A stretch of DNA of 34,277 nucleotides from Nostoc sp. NOS(2021). GTDB taxonomy: Bacteria > Cyanobacteriota > Cyanobacteriia > Cyanobacteriales > Nostocaceae. A program made the position numbers and the translations under genes. The notes under the pieces are model-generated. The model was not told where the DNA came from. It searched no databases and was given only the letters and a program-made list of their open reading frames with translations. Location of the stretch: positions 1 to 34,277 of the forward strand of contig NZ_JABXKM010000127.1 in assembly GCF_017115025.1 (NCBI RefSeq), read 5' to 3'. Shown here in pieces: positions 1-10,170 of the stretch. Each line of letters starts with the position of its first letter. Position 1 is the stretch's first letter.

Positions 1-36
1 GCGTCTCGTAGAGAGCGTCATTTTGAATTTTGAATT
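1..36. repeat. dispersed repeat fragment plus TTTTGAA tract
   Basis: The first bases (GCGTCTCGTAGAGA) resemble the GCGTCTCGCAGAGA stretch near 30525, and they run into a TTTTGAA heptamer repeat like those near 2205 and 32860. Both are short intergenic repeats that recur within this window. The element is cut by the window edge. Confidence 0.5.
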
Positions 37-52
37 GATTTCTCCCCACTCC

Positions 53-958
53 CTACTCTCCAGCATGATAGGAACTGCGAACCAGAGGCCCAGAACGAAC
101 ATGATTGAATCCCATTTCCCATGCTAAGGAGCCGAGTTGATCAAATTCCTCTGGAGTCCAATATTTTTGGACTGGCAGATGTTCTAGAGAAGGACGCATA
201 TACTGCCCGATAGTCAAGCGATCGCACCCCACAGTTCTGAGATCAGCCATTGCTTCCACAACTTCATCAAGTGTTTCTCCGTGTCCCAGCATCAAACCTG
301 ATTTGGTGGGAATTGTCGAATCAATTTCTTTGACCACAGCCAGTACTAAGAGCGAGCGATCGTACTTGGCTCCCCGGCGCACTGGCCCAGTTAACCGTTG
401 CACTGTCTCGATATTGTGATTGAAACAAGCTGGTTTGGCTTTCACAATCATCGCTATGCGTTGGCGTTGACCAGCCTCCCCAACACCAGCACCACCCCAA
501 AAATCTGGGGTCAGCACTTCAATTTGAGTCTCTGGGTTCAACTGGCGAATAGTTGCGATCGTCTTCACAAAGTGCGCTGCACCCTGATCGGGCAAGTCAT
601 CACGGGCTACAGAAGTCAGCACCACATAACGCAATCCCAAAAGCTGCACCGCCTCGGCTACCTTTTGGGGTTCATCTAAATCAAGAGGCATTGGTGCATG
701 ACCTTTATCTACTTGACAGAAAGCACAAGAGCGTGTGCAAGTAGGCCCCATTAGTAAGAAAGTTGCAGTTTTTTGGGCGTAGCACTCTCCCCGGTTGGGA
801 CAGCGGCCTTCTTCGCAAATCGTGTGAATTTGGCGCTGCTTAATAATGCGTTGTACGGTAGAGATTTCACTGGCTTTGGCGATCGGGCGACGTAACCAGC
901 TAGGCATTGCCGTAATTTCAGACTTTAGTTCGGCTTGTTGTGACGAAATCATAGACAT
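53..958 (-). CDS. lipA: lipoyl synthase LipA
   Basis: Radical-SAM enzyme that inserts two sulfurs into the octanoyl chain on lipoyl domains of 2-oxoacid dehydrogenases and the glycine cleavage H protein. The 301-residue protein shows both family cluster motifs. C48, C53 and C59 (CX4CX5C) bind the auxiliary cluster that is sacrificed as sulfur donor. C74, C78 and C81 (CX3CX2C) bind the SAM cluster. The C-terminal RSSYHAGE carries the conserved Ser (S295) that ligates the auxiliary cluster. Length is normal for the family. No clear Shine-Dalgarno precedes the ATG at 958, and M3 (952) is an alternative start. It stands alone on its strand. Cyanobacteria often carry two lipA genes, so this may be one of two paralogues. 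Confidence 0.96.
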   Translation of the reverse strand: MSMISSQQAELKSEITAMPSWLRRPIAKASEISTVQRIIKQRQIHTICEEGRCPNRGECYAQKTATFLLMGPTCTRSCAFCQVDKGHAPMPLDLDEPQKVAEAVQLLGLRYVVLTSVARDDLPDQGAAHFVKTIATIRQLNPETQIEVLTPDFWGGAGVGEAGQRQRIAMIVKAKPACFNHNIETVQRLTGPVRRGAKYDRSLLVLAVVKEIDSTIPTKSGLMLGHGETLDEVVEAMADLRTVGCDRLTIGQYMRPSLEHLPVQKYWTPEEFDQLGSLAWEMGFNHVRSGPLVRSSYHAGE

Positions 959-1277
959 CGAAGCAAGATGCGGATATAGAGTAGTGGTCTGTCAATTAAC
1001 AAATGATAGATAAGAATAGACACAGGGAGCAGGAACCCTCTTAATGAAGTCAGCATGTCCCTTATGCCCTAGATCAAGGCTAAAGCCTTAAATATCACCA
1101 TGACACAAATTGAAAAGAGCGCAAGCAAAAGTTTTGCAAAACACCTATAGCAATGTCATTTATACCGAAATATACTATCCCCCAATTTCTAGAAATTTTG
1201 TATATAGTGGGAGAATTCTCAAGGACAATCGGCAAAGTCGCTATTTACACTTAAAGTTTCTGTTAGAGAAAAGAGTC

Positions 1278-2027
1278 GTGGCAAGCAACAAAATTTTAGT
1301 TATCGATGACACTACAGTTGTCAGGGTAAAAGTACGAGAAATGTTGCCTCCGGGCAATTTTGAGGTACTGGAAGCAAAAGACGGTTTGGAAGGACTAAAT
1401 TTCATCCTTCAGGAAAAACTCAGCCTGATTATGCTGGATTTCCTGTTGCCTAAAATGAGTGGCTGGGAGGTTTTCCAGAAAGTTCAAGCCGATCCAGAGT
1501 TAAGGAAAATTCCTTTGGTGATCATGTCTGGTCGCAAGGAAGAAGTGACCGAGAAAATCACAGAACCATTTGAATATTTTGAATTTCTAGGCAAGCCTTT
1601 TGATCAGAAGCAACTAATTAGCGCAATTAAGTTAGCTATGACCAAGGCGAAACTGCCACGCCCAGAACTAGTCGCAGTCGGAGCAGCAGTTGCTGTCAAA
1701 AATAGCACAATTGCAACTTCTGGTGTCGCCAACGCTACGGCAGTAGCCCCTAGTGTCACAAATACTGCGATGCCTACGGCGGCAAGCAACGCAACTCCTA
1801 GTGTGGCAAAGATTGCGATGCCTACGGCGGCAAGCAACGCAACCCCTATTGCTGCAAATGCGGCGATGCCTACGGCGGCAAGCAACGCCACCCCTAGTGC
1901 CGGAGGAGCCTCCGACGCCGAAATTAATGCGTTGAACGAGAAAATGGTCAAAATGCAAGCAGAAATTGATGGTTTGAAGAAACAACTAACTCAGGTTGTG
2001 ACTTTTATTAAACAAAAAATCAAGTAG
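1278..2027 (+). CDS. CheY-like response regulator with repeat-built linker and C-terminal coiled coil
   Basis: I place the start at GTG 1278, after AGAGAAAAGAG. It begins ASNKILVIDD, the normal N-terminus of a receiver domain. The frame stays open back to 1110, but the extra 56 codons resemble no receiver domain. The receiver domain (about residues 3-122) has the acidic pair in VIDD, the phospho-acceptor Asp in LIMLDFLLPKMSG, and the Lys in GKPF. An Ala/Thr/Pro-rich linker of about 80 residues follows, containing three 16-residue units each with AMPTAASNATP. A short charged heptad region (EINALNEKMVKMQAEIDGLKK) ends the protein. There is no DNA-binding domain, so output is probably by protein contact. 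The unusual linker is treated as a separate repeat feature. Confidence 0.8.
   Translation: MASNKILVIDDTTVVRVKVREMLPPGNFEVLEAKDGLEGLNFILQEKLSLIMLDFLLPKMSGWEVFQKVQADPELRKIPLVIMSGRKEEVTEKITEPFEYFEFLGKPFDQKQLISAIKLAMTKAKLPRPELVAVGAAVAVKNSTIATSGVANATAVAPSVTNTAMPTAASNATPSVAKIAMPTAASNATPIAANAAMPTAASNATPSAGGASDAEINALNEKMVKMQAEIDGLKKQLTQVVTFIKQKIK
1767..1888 (+). repeat. three 48-bp-spaced copies of a dispersed repeat inside a coding region
   Basis: An identical 26-bp core starting GCGATGCCTACGGCGG begins at 1767, 1815 and 1863, so the period is exactly 48 bp (16 codons). The first 16 bases also occur in intergenic DNA at 26373-26388. Each core is read as AMPTAASNA. The 22-bp spacers differ by several substitutions, mostly keeping small residues (TPSVAKI, TPIAANA). 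The period is a multiple of three, so copy number can change without loss of frame. Confidence 0.85.
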
Positions 2028-2274
2028 CATTTGTACTCATTATTATTATCGCAGCCGAAAATACCCCGTCTCTAATAACGGGTGTCCGATTAAAAGCGGG
2101 TAAAAATAGTTAGTTCAAAAACACTTATGTTGACAAATCATCGTTGACAACAAAATTCAAAAACAGGAAAAAATAACTAGCGATTATCTGCACCTCTATA
2201 ATTTTTGAATTTTGAATTTTAAATTCCCCGTACTTCTACGGTGAAGCAAGCTACGCATAGCGTATTTGCAGGAG

Positions 2275-2373
2275 AAGGAGTCGAACTCAGTTGTTAGTCT
2301 AGCAAAGCAGCCCTAGACCCACTAAACCTGCCGCAGTTTGCTCTTAAGCTTAAGCAGAACGGCAGGCTTTTTT
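2275..2373 (+). ncRNA. candidate small RNA with Rho-independent terminator
   Basis: The stretch lies in the 648-bp gap between the response regulator and the large kinase. A 6-bp perfect stem GTCTAG/CTAGAC (2297-2302/2313-2318) is followed by a strong hairpin CCTGCCG/CGGCAGG (2327-2333/2360-2366). That hairpin is extended inside by GTTTGCT with AGCAGAAC, and six Ts follow (2368-2373). The terminator sits 300 bp past the response regulator stop, too far to be its obvious terminator, so it probably ends a separate short transcript. I do not recognise a known RNA family and see no open frame of interest. The 5' end is a guess. Confidence 0.4.
2327..2373 (+). terminator. Rho-independent terminator
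   Basis: Stem CCTGCCG/CGGCAGG with an extended inner stem, then CTTTTTT. It is the strongest terminator-like hairpin in the first 8 kb and points toward the large kinase gene, so it would insulate that gene from upstream transcription. Confidence 0.7.
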
Positions 2374-2675
2374 GTTATTTAGTCTGCTACATACAAAATC
2401 GGCGTCAAAATGTGATAGCTAGTCCACAGATCGAAAGCAGTAAGAGCAAATTTTTACCAGATAAATTTGGTAGCAATATCCTTGGAAGTGTTATACTTTT
2501 ATACCAAAGTTAGCCTTTACAGAAAGAATTACATAGTATAGTTCCAGATCAGATATTTAGTAAAAAATTATATTTTATCAGACAAATTAAACAAAAAAAT
2601 CCTATTTCATGATATGGATAGTCTTCGCACGGGAATACTAAAGCATAGAAACAAGAATTATGAGCATAGTCCACA

Positions 2676-5600
2676 ATGTTAGTAGTATTAGATACATTAT
2701 ATGCATTTCCTGGCTATCGCATCACCGAGCAAATCTACTTAGGCAGTAAAACCCTAGTTTATCGGGGCATTAGAGAACAAGACCAAAAATCAGTCGTTCT
2801 GAAATTGATGCGGAATGAGTATCCGACGTTTGCGGAAATCGCCCAGTTCCGAAATCAATATATCATCACCAAAAACCTTGATCTTCCTAGCATAGTCAAA
2901 AGCTATAGCTTAGAAAACTTCCGTAACAGCTACGTCTTAGTGATGGAAGATTTTGGCGGCATTTCCCTCCAAGACTGGCGACTGGAGGACAGGGGGAAGG
3001 AAGAAAACTGGCTTTCCCTAAATGAGTTTTTCCACATTGCGATTAAAATTGCTTCTACCCTTGAAGGACTGCATCGTGATCGCATCATTCACAAAGACAT
3101 CAAACCTGCCAACATCCTCATAAACCCTACCACAGATGAAATAAAACTCATCGACTTTAGTATTGCCACCCTCCTACCAAGAGAAATTCAATTTCTCACG
3201 AATCCCAACATCTTAGAAGGTACTCTGGCTTATATTTCCCCAGAACAAACCGGAAGGATGAACCGAGGTATCGACTATCGCACCGATTTTTATTCCCTCG
3301 GTGTTACCTTCTTTCAACTCCTCACCGGAAAGTTACCCTTCACCAGCAAAGATCCGATGGAGTTAGTTTACTCTCACATTGCCAAACAACCGCTAAAAGC
3401 TAGCCGGATTAACTCCAATATTCCGCCAATTTTGTCTGACATTATCAGCAAGCTGATGGCAAAAAATGCCGAAGACCGCTATCAGAGTGCTTTGGGGTTA
3501 AAGCATGACTTGGAGGCTTGCCAAAGCCAGTGGCAAGAAACAGGAAATATTGCACCCTTTGAACTAGGCGTGAGGGACATCTCAGACCGTTTCGTAATCC
3601 CCGAAAAACTCTATGGTCGCCAAGGTGAAATTGAAACCCTACTCGCTGCTTTTGGGCGCGTGGCAGATGGAGCAACAGAAATGATATTAGTTGCAGGTTT
3701 CTCTGGCATTGGCAAAACTGCTGTGGTCAACGAAGTCCACAAACCGATTGTGCGGCAGCGTAGTTACTTCATCAAAGGAAAATTTGACCAGTTTAAACGC
3801 GACATTCCCTTATCAGGATTGGTGCAAGCTTTTCGGGACTTAATCGGGCAACTACTCTCGGAAACTGATGCCCAAATTCAACAATGGAAAGCCAAAATTC
3901 TGCGGGAATTAGGTACACAAACTCAGGTAATTATTGATGTAATTCCTGAACTAGAACAGATTATTGGCAAGCAACCTCCAGTTACAGAACTCTCTAGCGG
4001 TGCTGCCCAAAATCGGTTCAATTTATTGTTTCAAAAATTCATCCAAATCTTCACTACGAAAGAACATCCCCTAGTTATCTTTCTGGATGACTTGCAATGG
4101 GCAGATAGGGCATCTTTGAAATTGATTCAGTTATTAATGTGTGAAAGCACGTTGTCTTCTCTATCAGAAGACACAGAACAGATGCGTGAAACTAAGGGGG
4201 GTTTATTATTAGTTGGTTCCTATCGAGACAATGAAGTTTCCAAGGCACATCCGCTTTATTTGACACTACAGGAGATTGAAAAAGCAAAAGCAATCATTAA
4301 TACGATTACCCTTACACCCTTAAATCAGGGGGATTTAAATCATCTAATTGCTGATACCCTTCATTGTCCTGAATTAATTGCTGTTCCTCTCACCCAGATG
4401 GTGTTTGCCAAAACTAAAGGCAACCCCTTCTTTTCCGTTCAATTTCTTAAATCCTTACACGATGATGGACTAATTGTATTAAATTTTGATGTTGGTCATT
4501 GGCAGTATGATATTTCAAAAGTCAAAGAATTAGCTCTCACAGATGATGTAGTAGAATTTATCGGACTGCAAATAGAAAAATTGCCAATATCTACCCAAAA
4601 AGTTCTGAAACTGGCTGCCTGTATTGGGAACCAATTTGACTTAAAAACTCTGGCGATCGTAAATGAAAAATCTGTAGTAGATACAGCATCAGACCTGTGG
4701 CAAGCATTACTTGATGGGCTAGTTTTACCACAGACTGAAAATTACAATATCTTTTCAAAAGATAATACTAATCAAGAATTAATCGTTCAGAGAATAGAAT
4801 CTACACAATTTCCAATTTCTAATTTACAGTTACCTAAATATAAATTTGTACATGACCGAGTGCAGCAAGCCGCTTATTCTTTGATTCCCGAAGAACAAAA
4901 AAAGCCAATTCACTTAAAAATTGGGCTACTGTTATTGAACAATATTCCAGTTGCAGAACAGGAAGAAAAGATTTTTGAGCTTGTCAATCAGTTTAATATC
5001 GCAGTGGAATTCATCTCTCCTCAAGCTAAACGAGATGAACTGGCCCAGATGAATTTAATTGCTGGACGTAAAGCTTTAGCATCAACAGCTTATCCATCTG
5101 CTGTGAAGTATTTAACTACCGGCATCCAACTGCTGGCAGATGATAGCTGGGAGACTAAATATAAGCTAATCCTAGCTTTGTATGAGACAGCCGCAGAGGC
5201 GGCGTACTTGGACGGCGACTTTGAGCAAACCGAGCAATTAGCAGAGGTCGTGTTGGTACGAGGGAAAACTCTCGTAGATAAAGTTAAAGTTTACGAAGTA
5301 AAAATTAAAGCCTATGGGGCCCAGAACCGAGCACTCAAAGGAATTAATACTGCACTAGCCTTTTTGAAGCTTTTAGGAGTGGAGTTTCCTGAACATCCAA
5401 GCCAATCTGATGTTCAGCTAGTAATGGCAGAAATAGCATCAAATCTGGCTGGGAGGAGTATTGAAGATTTAATTGATCTACCAGAAATGACAGAAGCTAA
5501 AGCGCTGGCAGTTATGAGTATTCTATCAAATACTCAAGCTTTGACTTATCAAGCTATTCCTGAGCTATTCCCACTTATTCTTGTTAAACAGATCAACTTA

Positions 5601-8354
5601 TCCCTACAATATGGCAATGCACCATTGTCTGCCTTTGCCTATGTTAATTATGGAGCAATACTGTGCGGGCTAGTGGGAGATATTGAGTCTGGCTATGAAT
5701 TTGGTAAACTAGCTGTAAATCTTTTGTCTAGGTTACAAATTAAAGAAATTAGTGCGAAAGTTCTTGGATCTTTTCTTCCACTTATTAGACCTTGGAAGAA
5801 GCACGCCAAGGAAATATTAAAACCTTTATTGGAAGCTTATTTTATCAGTACAGAAGTAGGAGATTTAGAGTATGCAGCTTATGCTCTACACGCTTATTCT
5901 TACAGTTCATATTTTATCGGTAGAGAACTGTCAGGGCTAGAACAAGAAATGGCAAATTATAATAATGCCATCAGACAAATCAAGCAAGAAACAGTATTGC
6001 AATGGAGTACTATTTATCGGCAGAGTATATTGAACTTACTAGGACGTGCAGAAAATTCATGTTGTTTAATTGGTGAAGTTTATAATGAAGAGAAAATGCT
6101 GTCGATTCACTTGGAAAGGAAAGATAGACTCGGACTTCTATATTTGTATGTCAGCAAACTTCATCTTTGTTATCTATTTCAGGAATTCCATCAGGCAGTT
6201 GTAAATGCCACACTAGCAAAAAAGTATTTAGATACTGCAATAGGACATTTAGTTGTCCCAGTTTTCCATTTTTATGATTCTTTGGCAGGTCTAGCTGTGT
6301 ATTCTGACGTATCCAGATCTGAGCAAAAATGCATTCTCGCTCAGGTTCAAGCTAATCAAGAAAAAATGAAGCATTGGGCGCATTATGCCCCAATGAATTA
6401 TTTACACAAATATTATCTTGTAGAGGCTGAACGCTATCGGATTGGAAGTCAATATCTCGAAGCAATGGAATTCTACGATCGCGCTATCTTCCTGGCCAAA
6501 GAACATGAGTACATGAATGAAGAAGCCCTGGCTCAAGAACTTACCGCCAAATTCTATTTAGAATGGGGTAAACATAAGATTGCCCAAACCTACCTAACAG
6601 ATGCTTACTATAGCTATATTCGCTGGGGAGCCTTAGCCAAGGTTGACGATTTGGCAAAACGCTATCCCCAATTACTTGCTCCTATATTTCAGCAAGAAAA
6701 ACTGAGTATCCATTCCAGCCAAGAAAGCACTTCTTTCAATAGCACATCTATATCATCTTTATCTACCCTGAGTGATCAACAAACTGTTATTGGCTCGAAG
6801 AGAAGTATTTCTGACTCTCTGGATTTAGCCGCATTCATTAAAGCATCTCAAGCACTTTCTGGGGAAATCGAGCTTGAGCGACTACTTTCTACTTTAATGA
6901 AAGTTGTGATGGAGAATGCCGGAGCCTCTAAATGCGCTTTGATTTTAAGCGAAGGCGATAACTTAGCATTAACTGTCATGGCTGTTTGTTCAAGTTCAAC
7001 TTTTGAGCAGACTTACACAGAGTTTCCATCAACGTCCCTAGAGTCAAGCTACGATGTTCCCATTACTTTGATTAACTACGTTAAACGCTCCAGGGAAATC
7101 TTGGTTATTGATAATGCAATGGCTGTTTCTTTTCTAGCAGCTGATAGCTATATTATCAATGAAGAACCCAAGAGTTTGTTGTCTACACCTATTATCAATC
7201 AAGGTAAATTGATTGGGATTCTTTATCTAGAAAATCATTTGACGACAGGAGCATTTACACGCGATCGCGTAGAAGTCCTCAAACTTATCACCACTCAAGC
7301 AGCAATATCCCTAGAGAATGCTATCCTCTACAAAAATTTGGCACAAGCTAAAGAAAGCTTGGAGGAATACAACCATATTCTAGAGGAAAAAGTCCAGGAA
7401 AGAACGCAGGAACTCAACGACAAAAATCACTGTTTAGAACAAGCTCTAGAGGAATTGCAACTTACCCAAATCCAATTGATTCAAAGTGAAAAAATGTCTT
7501 CTTTGGGACAAATGGTGGCGGGAATTGCCCATGAAATCAATAATCCTATTAACTTTATTCATGGCAATATTAATCATGCTAGTGAGTATGTCCAAGACTT
7601 GCTCGATTTGGTAGTTGTTTATCAGCAGGAACATCCCCGTCCTTCGCCTTTAGTTGAGGAAAAAGCTGAGGAGATTGACATAGATTTCCTAGCAGAAGAC
7701 TTGCCAAAAATTCTAGATTCAATGAAAGTGGGGAGTTCGCGTATCCGAAATATTGTTTTAGGCTTACGCAACTTTTCTCGCCTAGATGAATCTGAGATGA
7801 AGCCTGTAGATGTTCATGAGGGAATAGAGAACACCTTAATGATTTTGCAGCACCGAATTAAAGAAAATAGCAAGTTTCCAGAAATTGAAGTCATTAAAGA
7901 ATACGGAAAATTATCAGAAGTTATTTGTTACCCTGGTCAACTCAATCAGGTGTTTATGAATATCCTGAGTAATGCAATCGATGCTTTAGAAGAGTCATTT
8001 GTCATTGGTCATCCATCATTGGTAAATGACAAAGAACAAATAACAAAGGACATAGACGCATCAGCGGCTTCTCATAGGGTAAGACAAATTCACATCTTTA
8101 CTGAACTAACAGATTCTAATACGGCGATAATTCGGATTGCGGATAACGGTTCTGGTATGACAAAAGCGGTGCAGCAGAAAATCTTTGACCCATTTTTTAC
8201 CACCAAGTCGGTAGGAAGTGGCACGGGGTTGGGGTTGTCGATTAGCTATCAGATTATTGTGGACAAACACAAGGGTAGTTTAACCTGTGATTCCACATTA
8301 GGAAAGGGGACTGAGTTTACTATTGAGATCCCGATGCAACAATCAGATATCTAG
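2676..8354 (+). CDS. HstK-type hybrid Ser/Thr and histidine kinase (multi-kinase)
   Basis: A 1892-residue cytoplasmic signalling protein. Order: Ser/Thr kinase domain (about 14-275) with K43, catalytic D141 in HKDIKPAN and D160 in DFS (usual DFG changed); AAA/NACHT-like ATPase (about 315-540) with Walker A GFSGIGKT at 341-348 and [11 protein letters not shown] as Walker B; long alpha-helical, TPR-like region (about 780-1290); GAF domain (about 1383-1550); coiled coil (1552-1600); HisKA with H1619 in AHEINNP; HATPase with N1762/N1766, D1823 in DNGSGM and GTGLGLS from 1849. This architecture defines the HstK family known from heterocyst-forming cyanobacteria. The ligand is unknown. It has no receiver domain, so it must signal to a separate regulator. 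No good ribosome site precedes the ATG. The gene converges on the P450 gene. Confidence 0.93.
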   Translation: MLVVLDTLYAFPGYRITEQIYLGSKTLVYRGIREQDQKSVVLKLMRNEYPTFAEIAQFRNQYIITKNLDLPSIVKSYSLENFRNSYVLVMEDFGGISLQDWRLEDRGKEENWLSLNEFFHIAIKIASTLEGLHRDRIIHKDIKPANILINPTTDEIKLIDFSIATLLPREIQFLTNPNILEGTLAYISPEQTGRMNRGIDYRTDFYSLGVTFFQLLTGKLPFTSKDPMELVYSHIAKQPLKASRINSNIPPILSDIISKLMAKNAEDRYQSALGLKHDLEACQSQWQETGNIAPFELGVRDISDRFVIPEKLYGRQGEIETLLAAFGRVADGATEMILVAGFSGIGKTAVVNEVHKPIVRQRSYFIKGKFDQFKRDIPLSGLVQAFRDLIGQLLSETDAQIQQWKAKILRELGTQTQVIIDVIPELEQIIGKQPPVTELSSGAAQNRFNLLFQKFIQIFTTKEHPLVIFLDDLQWADRASLKLIQLLMCESTLSSLSEDTEQMRETKGGLLLVGSYRDNEVSKAHPLYLTLQEIEKAKAIINTITLTPLNQGDLNHLIADTLHCPELIAVPLTQMVFAKTKGNPFFSVQFLKSLHDDGLIVLNFDVGHWQYDISKVKELALTDDVVEFIGLQIEKLPISTQKVLKLAACIGNQFDLKTLAIVNEKSVVDTASDLWQALLDGLVLPQTENYNIFSKDNTNQELIVQRIESTQFPISNLQLPKYKFVHDRVQQAAYSLIPEEQKKPIHLKIGLLLLNNIPVAEQEEKIFELVNQFNIAVEFISPQAKRDELAQMNLIAGRKALASTAYPSAVKYLTTGIQLLADDSWETKYKLILALYETAAEAAYLDGDFEQTEQLAEVVLVRGKTLVDKVKVYEVKIKAYGAQNRALKGINTALAFLKLLGVEFPEHPSQSDVQLVMAEIASNLAGRSIEDLIDLPEMTEAKALAVMSILSNTQALTYQAIPELFPLILVKQINLSLQYGNAPLSAFAYVNYGAILCGLVGDIESGYEFGKLAVNLLSRLQIKEISAKVLGSFLPLIRPWKKHAKEILKPLLEAYFISTEVGDLEYAAYALHAYSYSSYFIGRELSGLEQEMANYNNAIRQIKQETVLQWSTIYRQSILNLLGRAENSCCLIGEVYNEEKMLSIHLERKDRLGLLYLYVSKLHLCYLFQEFHQAVVNATLAKKYLDTAIGHLVVPVFHFYDSLAGLAVYSDVSRSEQKCILAQVQANQEKMKHWAHYAPMNYLHKYYLVEAERYRIGSQYLEAMEFYDRAIFLAKEHEYMNEEALAQELTAKFYLEWGKHKIAQTYLTDAYYSYIRWGALAKVDDLAKRYPQLLAPIFQQEKLSIHSSQESTSFNSTSISSLSTLSDQQTVIGSKRSISDSLDLAAFIKASQALSGEIELERLLSTLMKVVMENAGASKCALILSEGDNLALTVMAVCSSSTFEQTYTEFPSTSLESSYDVPITLINYVKRSREILVIDNAMAVSFLAADSYIINEEPKSLLSTPIINQGKLIGILYLENHLTTGAFTRDRVEVLKLITTQAAISLENAILYKNLAQAKESLEEYNHILEEKVQERTQELNDKNHCLEQALEELQLTQIQLIQSEKMSSLGQMVAGIAHEINNPINFIHGNINHASEYVQDLLDLVVVYQQEHPRPSPLVEEKAEEIDIDFLAEDLPKILDSMKVGSSRIRNIVLGLRNFSRLDESEMKPVDVHEGIENTLMILQHRIKENSKFPEIEVIKEYGKLSEVICYPGQLNQVFMNILSNAIDALEESFVIGHPSLVNDKEQITKDIDASAASHRVRQIHIFTELTDSNTAIIRIADNGSGMTKAVQQKIFDPFFTTKSVGSGTGLGLSISYQIIVDKHKGSLTCDSTLGKGTEFTIEIPMQQSDI

Positions 8355-8356
8355 AA

Positions 8357-8464
8357 TATAGCAATCCTATTTGATTTGCTCTCCACCGAGAGGCTCAGAT
8401 ATCCGACTTCTTCTTGAAGAAGTCGGGGATCTTTTTGATCGTAACTCATTTAGGATTGCTATAA
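8357..8464. mobile_element. MITE-like element with 13-bp terminal inverted repeats
   Basis: Perfect ends TATAGCAATCCTA (8357-8369) and TAGGATTGCTATA (8452-8464) enclose about 108 bp with no gene. The centre is an 11-bp perfect hairpin (CCGACTTCTTC/GAAGAAGTCGG) followed by GGATCTTTTTG. TA dinucleotides at both ends would fit IS630/Tc1-type insertion. A related partial copy lies at 15847-15912. It begins 3 bp after the kinase stop codon, and the central hairpin plus T-run probably serves as that gene's terminator. Confidence 0.75.
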
Positions 8465-8567
8465 TAACACTTCTTTTAAAATACAAAGTTGGGTTAAGTA
8501 AAGCGAAACCTAACATTTGGAAGTTTGTCGAGTTTTGCTCCGCTCTAGCTAACCTACAATTCTAAAA

Positions 8568-8592
8568 ACCCAGTTTGTCACAAAAACTGGGT
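8568..8592 (-). terminator. terminator of the terpene synthase-P450 unit
   Basis: A perfect 9-bp stem ACCCAGTTT/AAACTGGGT with a 7-nt loop. On the minus strand it is followed directly by TTTTTAG, giving a U-tract. It lies 38 bp beyond the P450 stop codon. Confidence 0.7.
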
Positions 8593-8629
8593 CATTTATA
8601 GGACTCATCAAAACAACTCTAACAAGCTA

Positions 8630-10021
8630 CTAGGATACGGGTGTAGTTGTCATATTCACTAAAGACTCTTGACGTACACGCCGCCCTGTAATTACCATCT
8701 TGACTCCACTACCAGGTGCTAGGGTAAAACCTCGACGCTCAAGTCGCTCAGGTTGCTGATTAACTAGCGCTAGCTGATAGCTTGATAGGATGGTTGCCAA
8801 TACTAGTTTCATTTCAAATAAGGCCAAAGCCTCACCAAGACAACGACGCACGCCACCACCAAACGGCAGAAATTCATAGGGAGAAAATTGGCGTTCTAGA
8901 AAACGCTCTGGTTGAAACTCCTTAGGTTGGGGATATAAATCTTCACGTTGATGAGTAAGATAAATACTAGGAAGCAATACTGTTCCAGACTCTAAAGTAT
9001 GTCCCAAGAGTTTAACGGGTTCTTGTACTACCCTTGGGAAACAGAACAGTAAAACAGGGCTAATTCGCAAGATTTCATTACAGACAGCCGTAAGATATGG
9101 CAGTCGATAAATGCTCATAGGGTCTGGGGAATCACCGAGAGTGTCCAGTTCTTGGAGCAGTTTTTCACGGACTAGAGGCTTTTTGTGAATCCAGTACAAT
9201 CCCCAAGCCATTACAGATGCCGTAGTTTCATAACCGCCAACTATTAGGGTTATTAACTGATCACGCAATTCATGATCTGTCATTGATTGACCAGTTTCAT
9301 CTTGAGCTAACATCAGCAAGGAAAGGATATCGACGCGTTCTGAATTAGGCTGTTGACGACGTTCAGCAATTTCGGCGTAGAGCAATTGATCGATTGTCTG
9401 CCGATTACGCAGAAATTTTCCCCAAGGACTCCAAGCTCCTAAATCCTGTTGCAAGAATGGGAGAAAGAAAAAACTAGAAGTGATAGGTGAATGAGAGAGA
9501 TCTAACAGCAATGGCAGTAAATGCTTAAGTTTTTGAAATCTTTCACCCTCATACAACCCTAATACAACTTGTAACATAACTTGTAGAGATATTTCTTGTG
9601 TTATGTCACGAGCCAAAAAGGGCTGATTTAGTAGTAACTGACTAAAGACATTTTCGGTCAGATTACAGATTTGTTGGCCATAGCTTTGCATTCGCTCTCC
9701 ATGAAAAGAAGGCATGATCAATTGTCGTTGTTGTTTATGACGACTGCCATCAAGTATGAGAACTGAATTTTTTCCTAGCCAGGGTTCAGTAATTCTATTG
9801 AATTCACCAACAGCTAGAAATTTCTTTCTATCATTCGTTAAAATTTCTTGGATTGCCTGAGGATGATTCACAATTACTACAGTATCGCCAAAGCCAATTA
9901 TCCTACCAGTAAAAATGTCGGGATATTGTTGAACTGCGTTTTCCACGTAGCCCACAGGGTCAGTAATCCACTGAAGCTTTTGTAGCAAAGAAGGGGTTTT
10001 GAGAGGATTAGGTAGTTGCAT
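8630..10021 (-). CDS. cytochrome P450, CYP110-like
   Basis: A soluble 463-residue haem monooxygenase. I-helix motif GGYETT at 262-267, ExxR at E316-R319, PERF at 371-374, and the haem loop FGGGVRRCLG with the thiolate ligand C394. The N-terminus has no membrane anchor, as expected for bacterial P450s. The overall sequence (QLPNPLKTPSLLQKLQWITDP start) fits the cyanobacterial CYP110 family. Its gene follows the terpene synthase on the same strand after 149 bp. By analogy with described Nostoc clusters it probably hydroxylates or oxidises the sesquiterpene made by that synthase; redox partners are not in the window. The exact substrate cannot be read from sequence. Confidence 0.93.
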   Translation of the reverse strand: MQLPNPLKTPSLLQKLQWITDPVGYVENAVQQYPDIFTGRIIGFGDTVVIVNHPQAIQEILTNDRKKFLAVGEFNRITEPWLGKNSVLILDGSRHKQQRQLIMPSFHGERMQSYGQQICNLTENVFSQLLLNQPFLARDITQEISLQVMLQVVLGLYEGERFQKLKHLLPLLLDLSHSPITSSFFFLPFLQQDLGAWSPWGKFLRNRQTIDQLLYAEIAERRQQPNSERVDILSLLMLAQDETGQSMTDHELRDQLITLIVGGYETTASVMAWGLYWIHKKPLVREKLLQELDTLGDSPDPMSIYRLPYLTAVCNEILRISPVLLFCFPRVVQEPVKLLGHTLESGTVLLPSIYLTHQREDLYPQPKEFQPERFLERQFSPYEFLPFGGGVRRCLGEALALFEMKLVLATILSSYQLALVNQQPERLERRGFTLAPGSGVKMVITGRRVRQESLVNMTTTPVS

Positions 10022-10082
10022 CTGAATTTTAAGTCCAAACCAAAATCGAAAAATTGTATTAGCGAGGATAAACCCTTAACAG

Positions 10083-10153
10083 AATAATGTGAGGTTCATC
10101 TATGATGAACTTTCAGCAAAATAGGATACCTCTTAAATATCCTATTTTCTTAT
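10083..10153 (-). promoter_or_regulatory. two hairpins between terpene synthase and P450
   Basis: Read on the minus strand after the synthase stop: AATAGGATA/TATCCTATT (9-bp stem) followed by TTTTG, then GTTCATC/GATGAAC (7-bp stem, 3-nt loop). The first could act as a weak terminator or mRNA-processing point that lowers P450 relative to synthase. The gap has no gene. Confidence 0.45.
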
Positions 10154-10170
10154 AAAGATAGAGCGATAAT

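Noticed and set aside
1110..1277. Upstream extension of the response regulator from ATG 1110
   Set aside because: The extra 56 residues match no receiver N-terminus, and GTG 1278 gives the standard start with a purine-rich ribosome site.
1604..1951. Antisense hydrophobic frame opposite the repeat linker
   Set aside because: It is the mirror of the Ala/Thr-rich repeat; the hydrophobic look comes from the codon composition of the sense strand.
2270..2335. tRNA-like T-arm (GAGTTCGACTC) on the minus strand
   Set aside because: The T-stem does not pair around a 7-nt loop, the anticodon arm would have a 10-nt loop, and no matching acceptor stem was found. A plus-strand small RNA explains the stems better.
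8371..8565. Plus-strand 64-codon frame after the large kinase
   Set aside because: It is made mostly of the MITE-like element and its flank, with no ribosome site.
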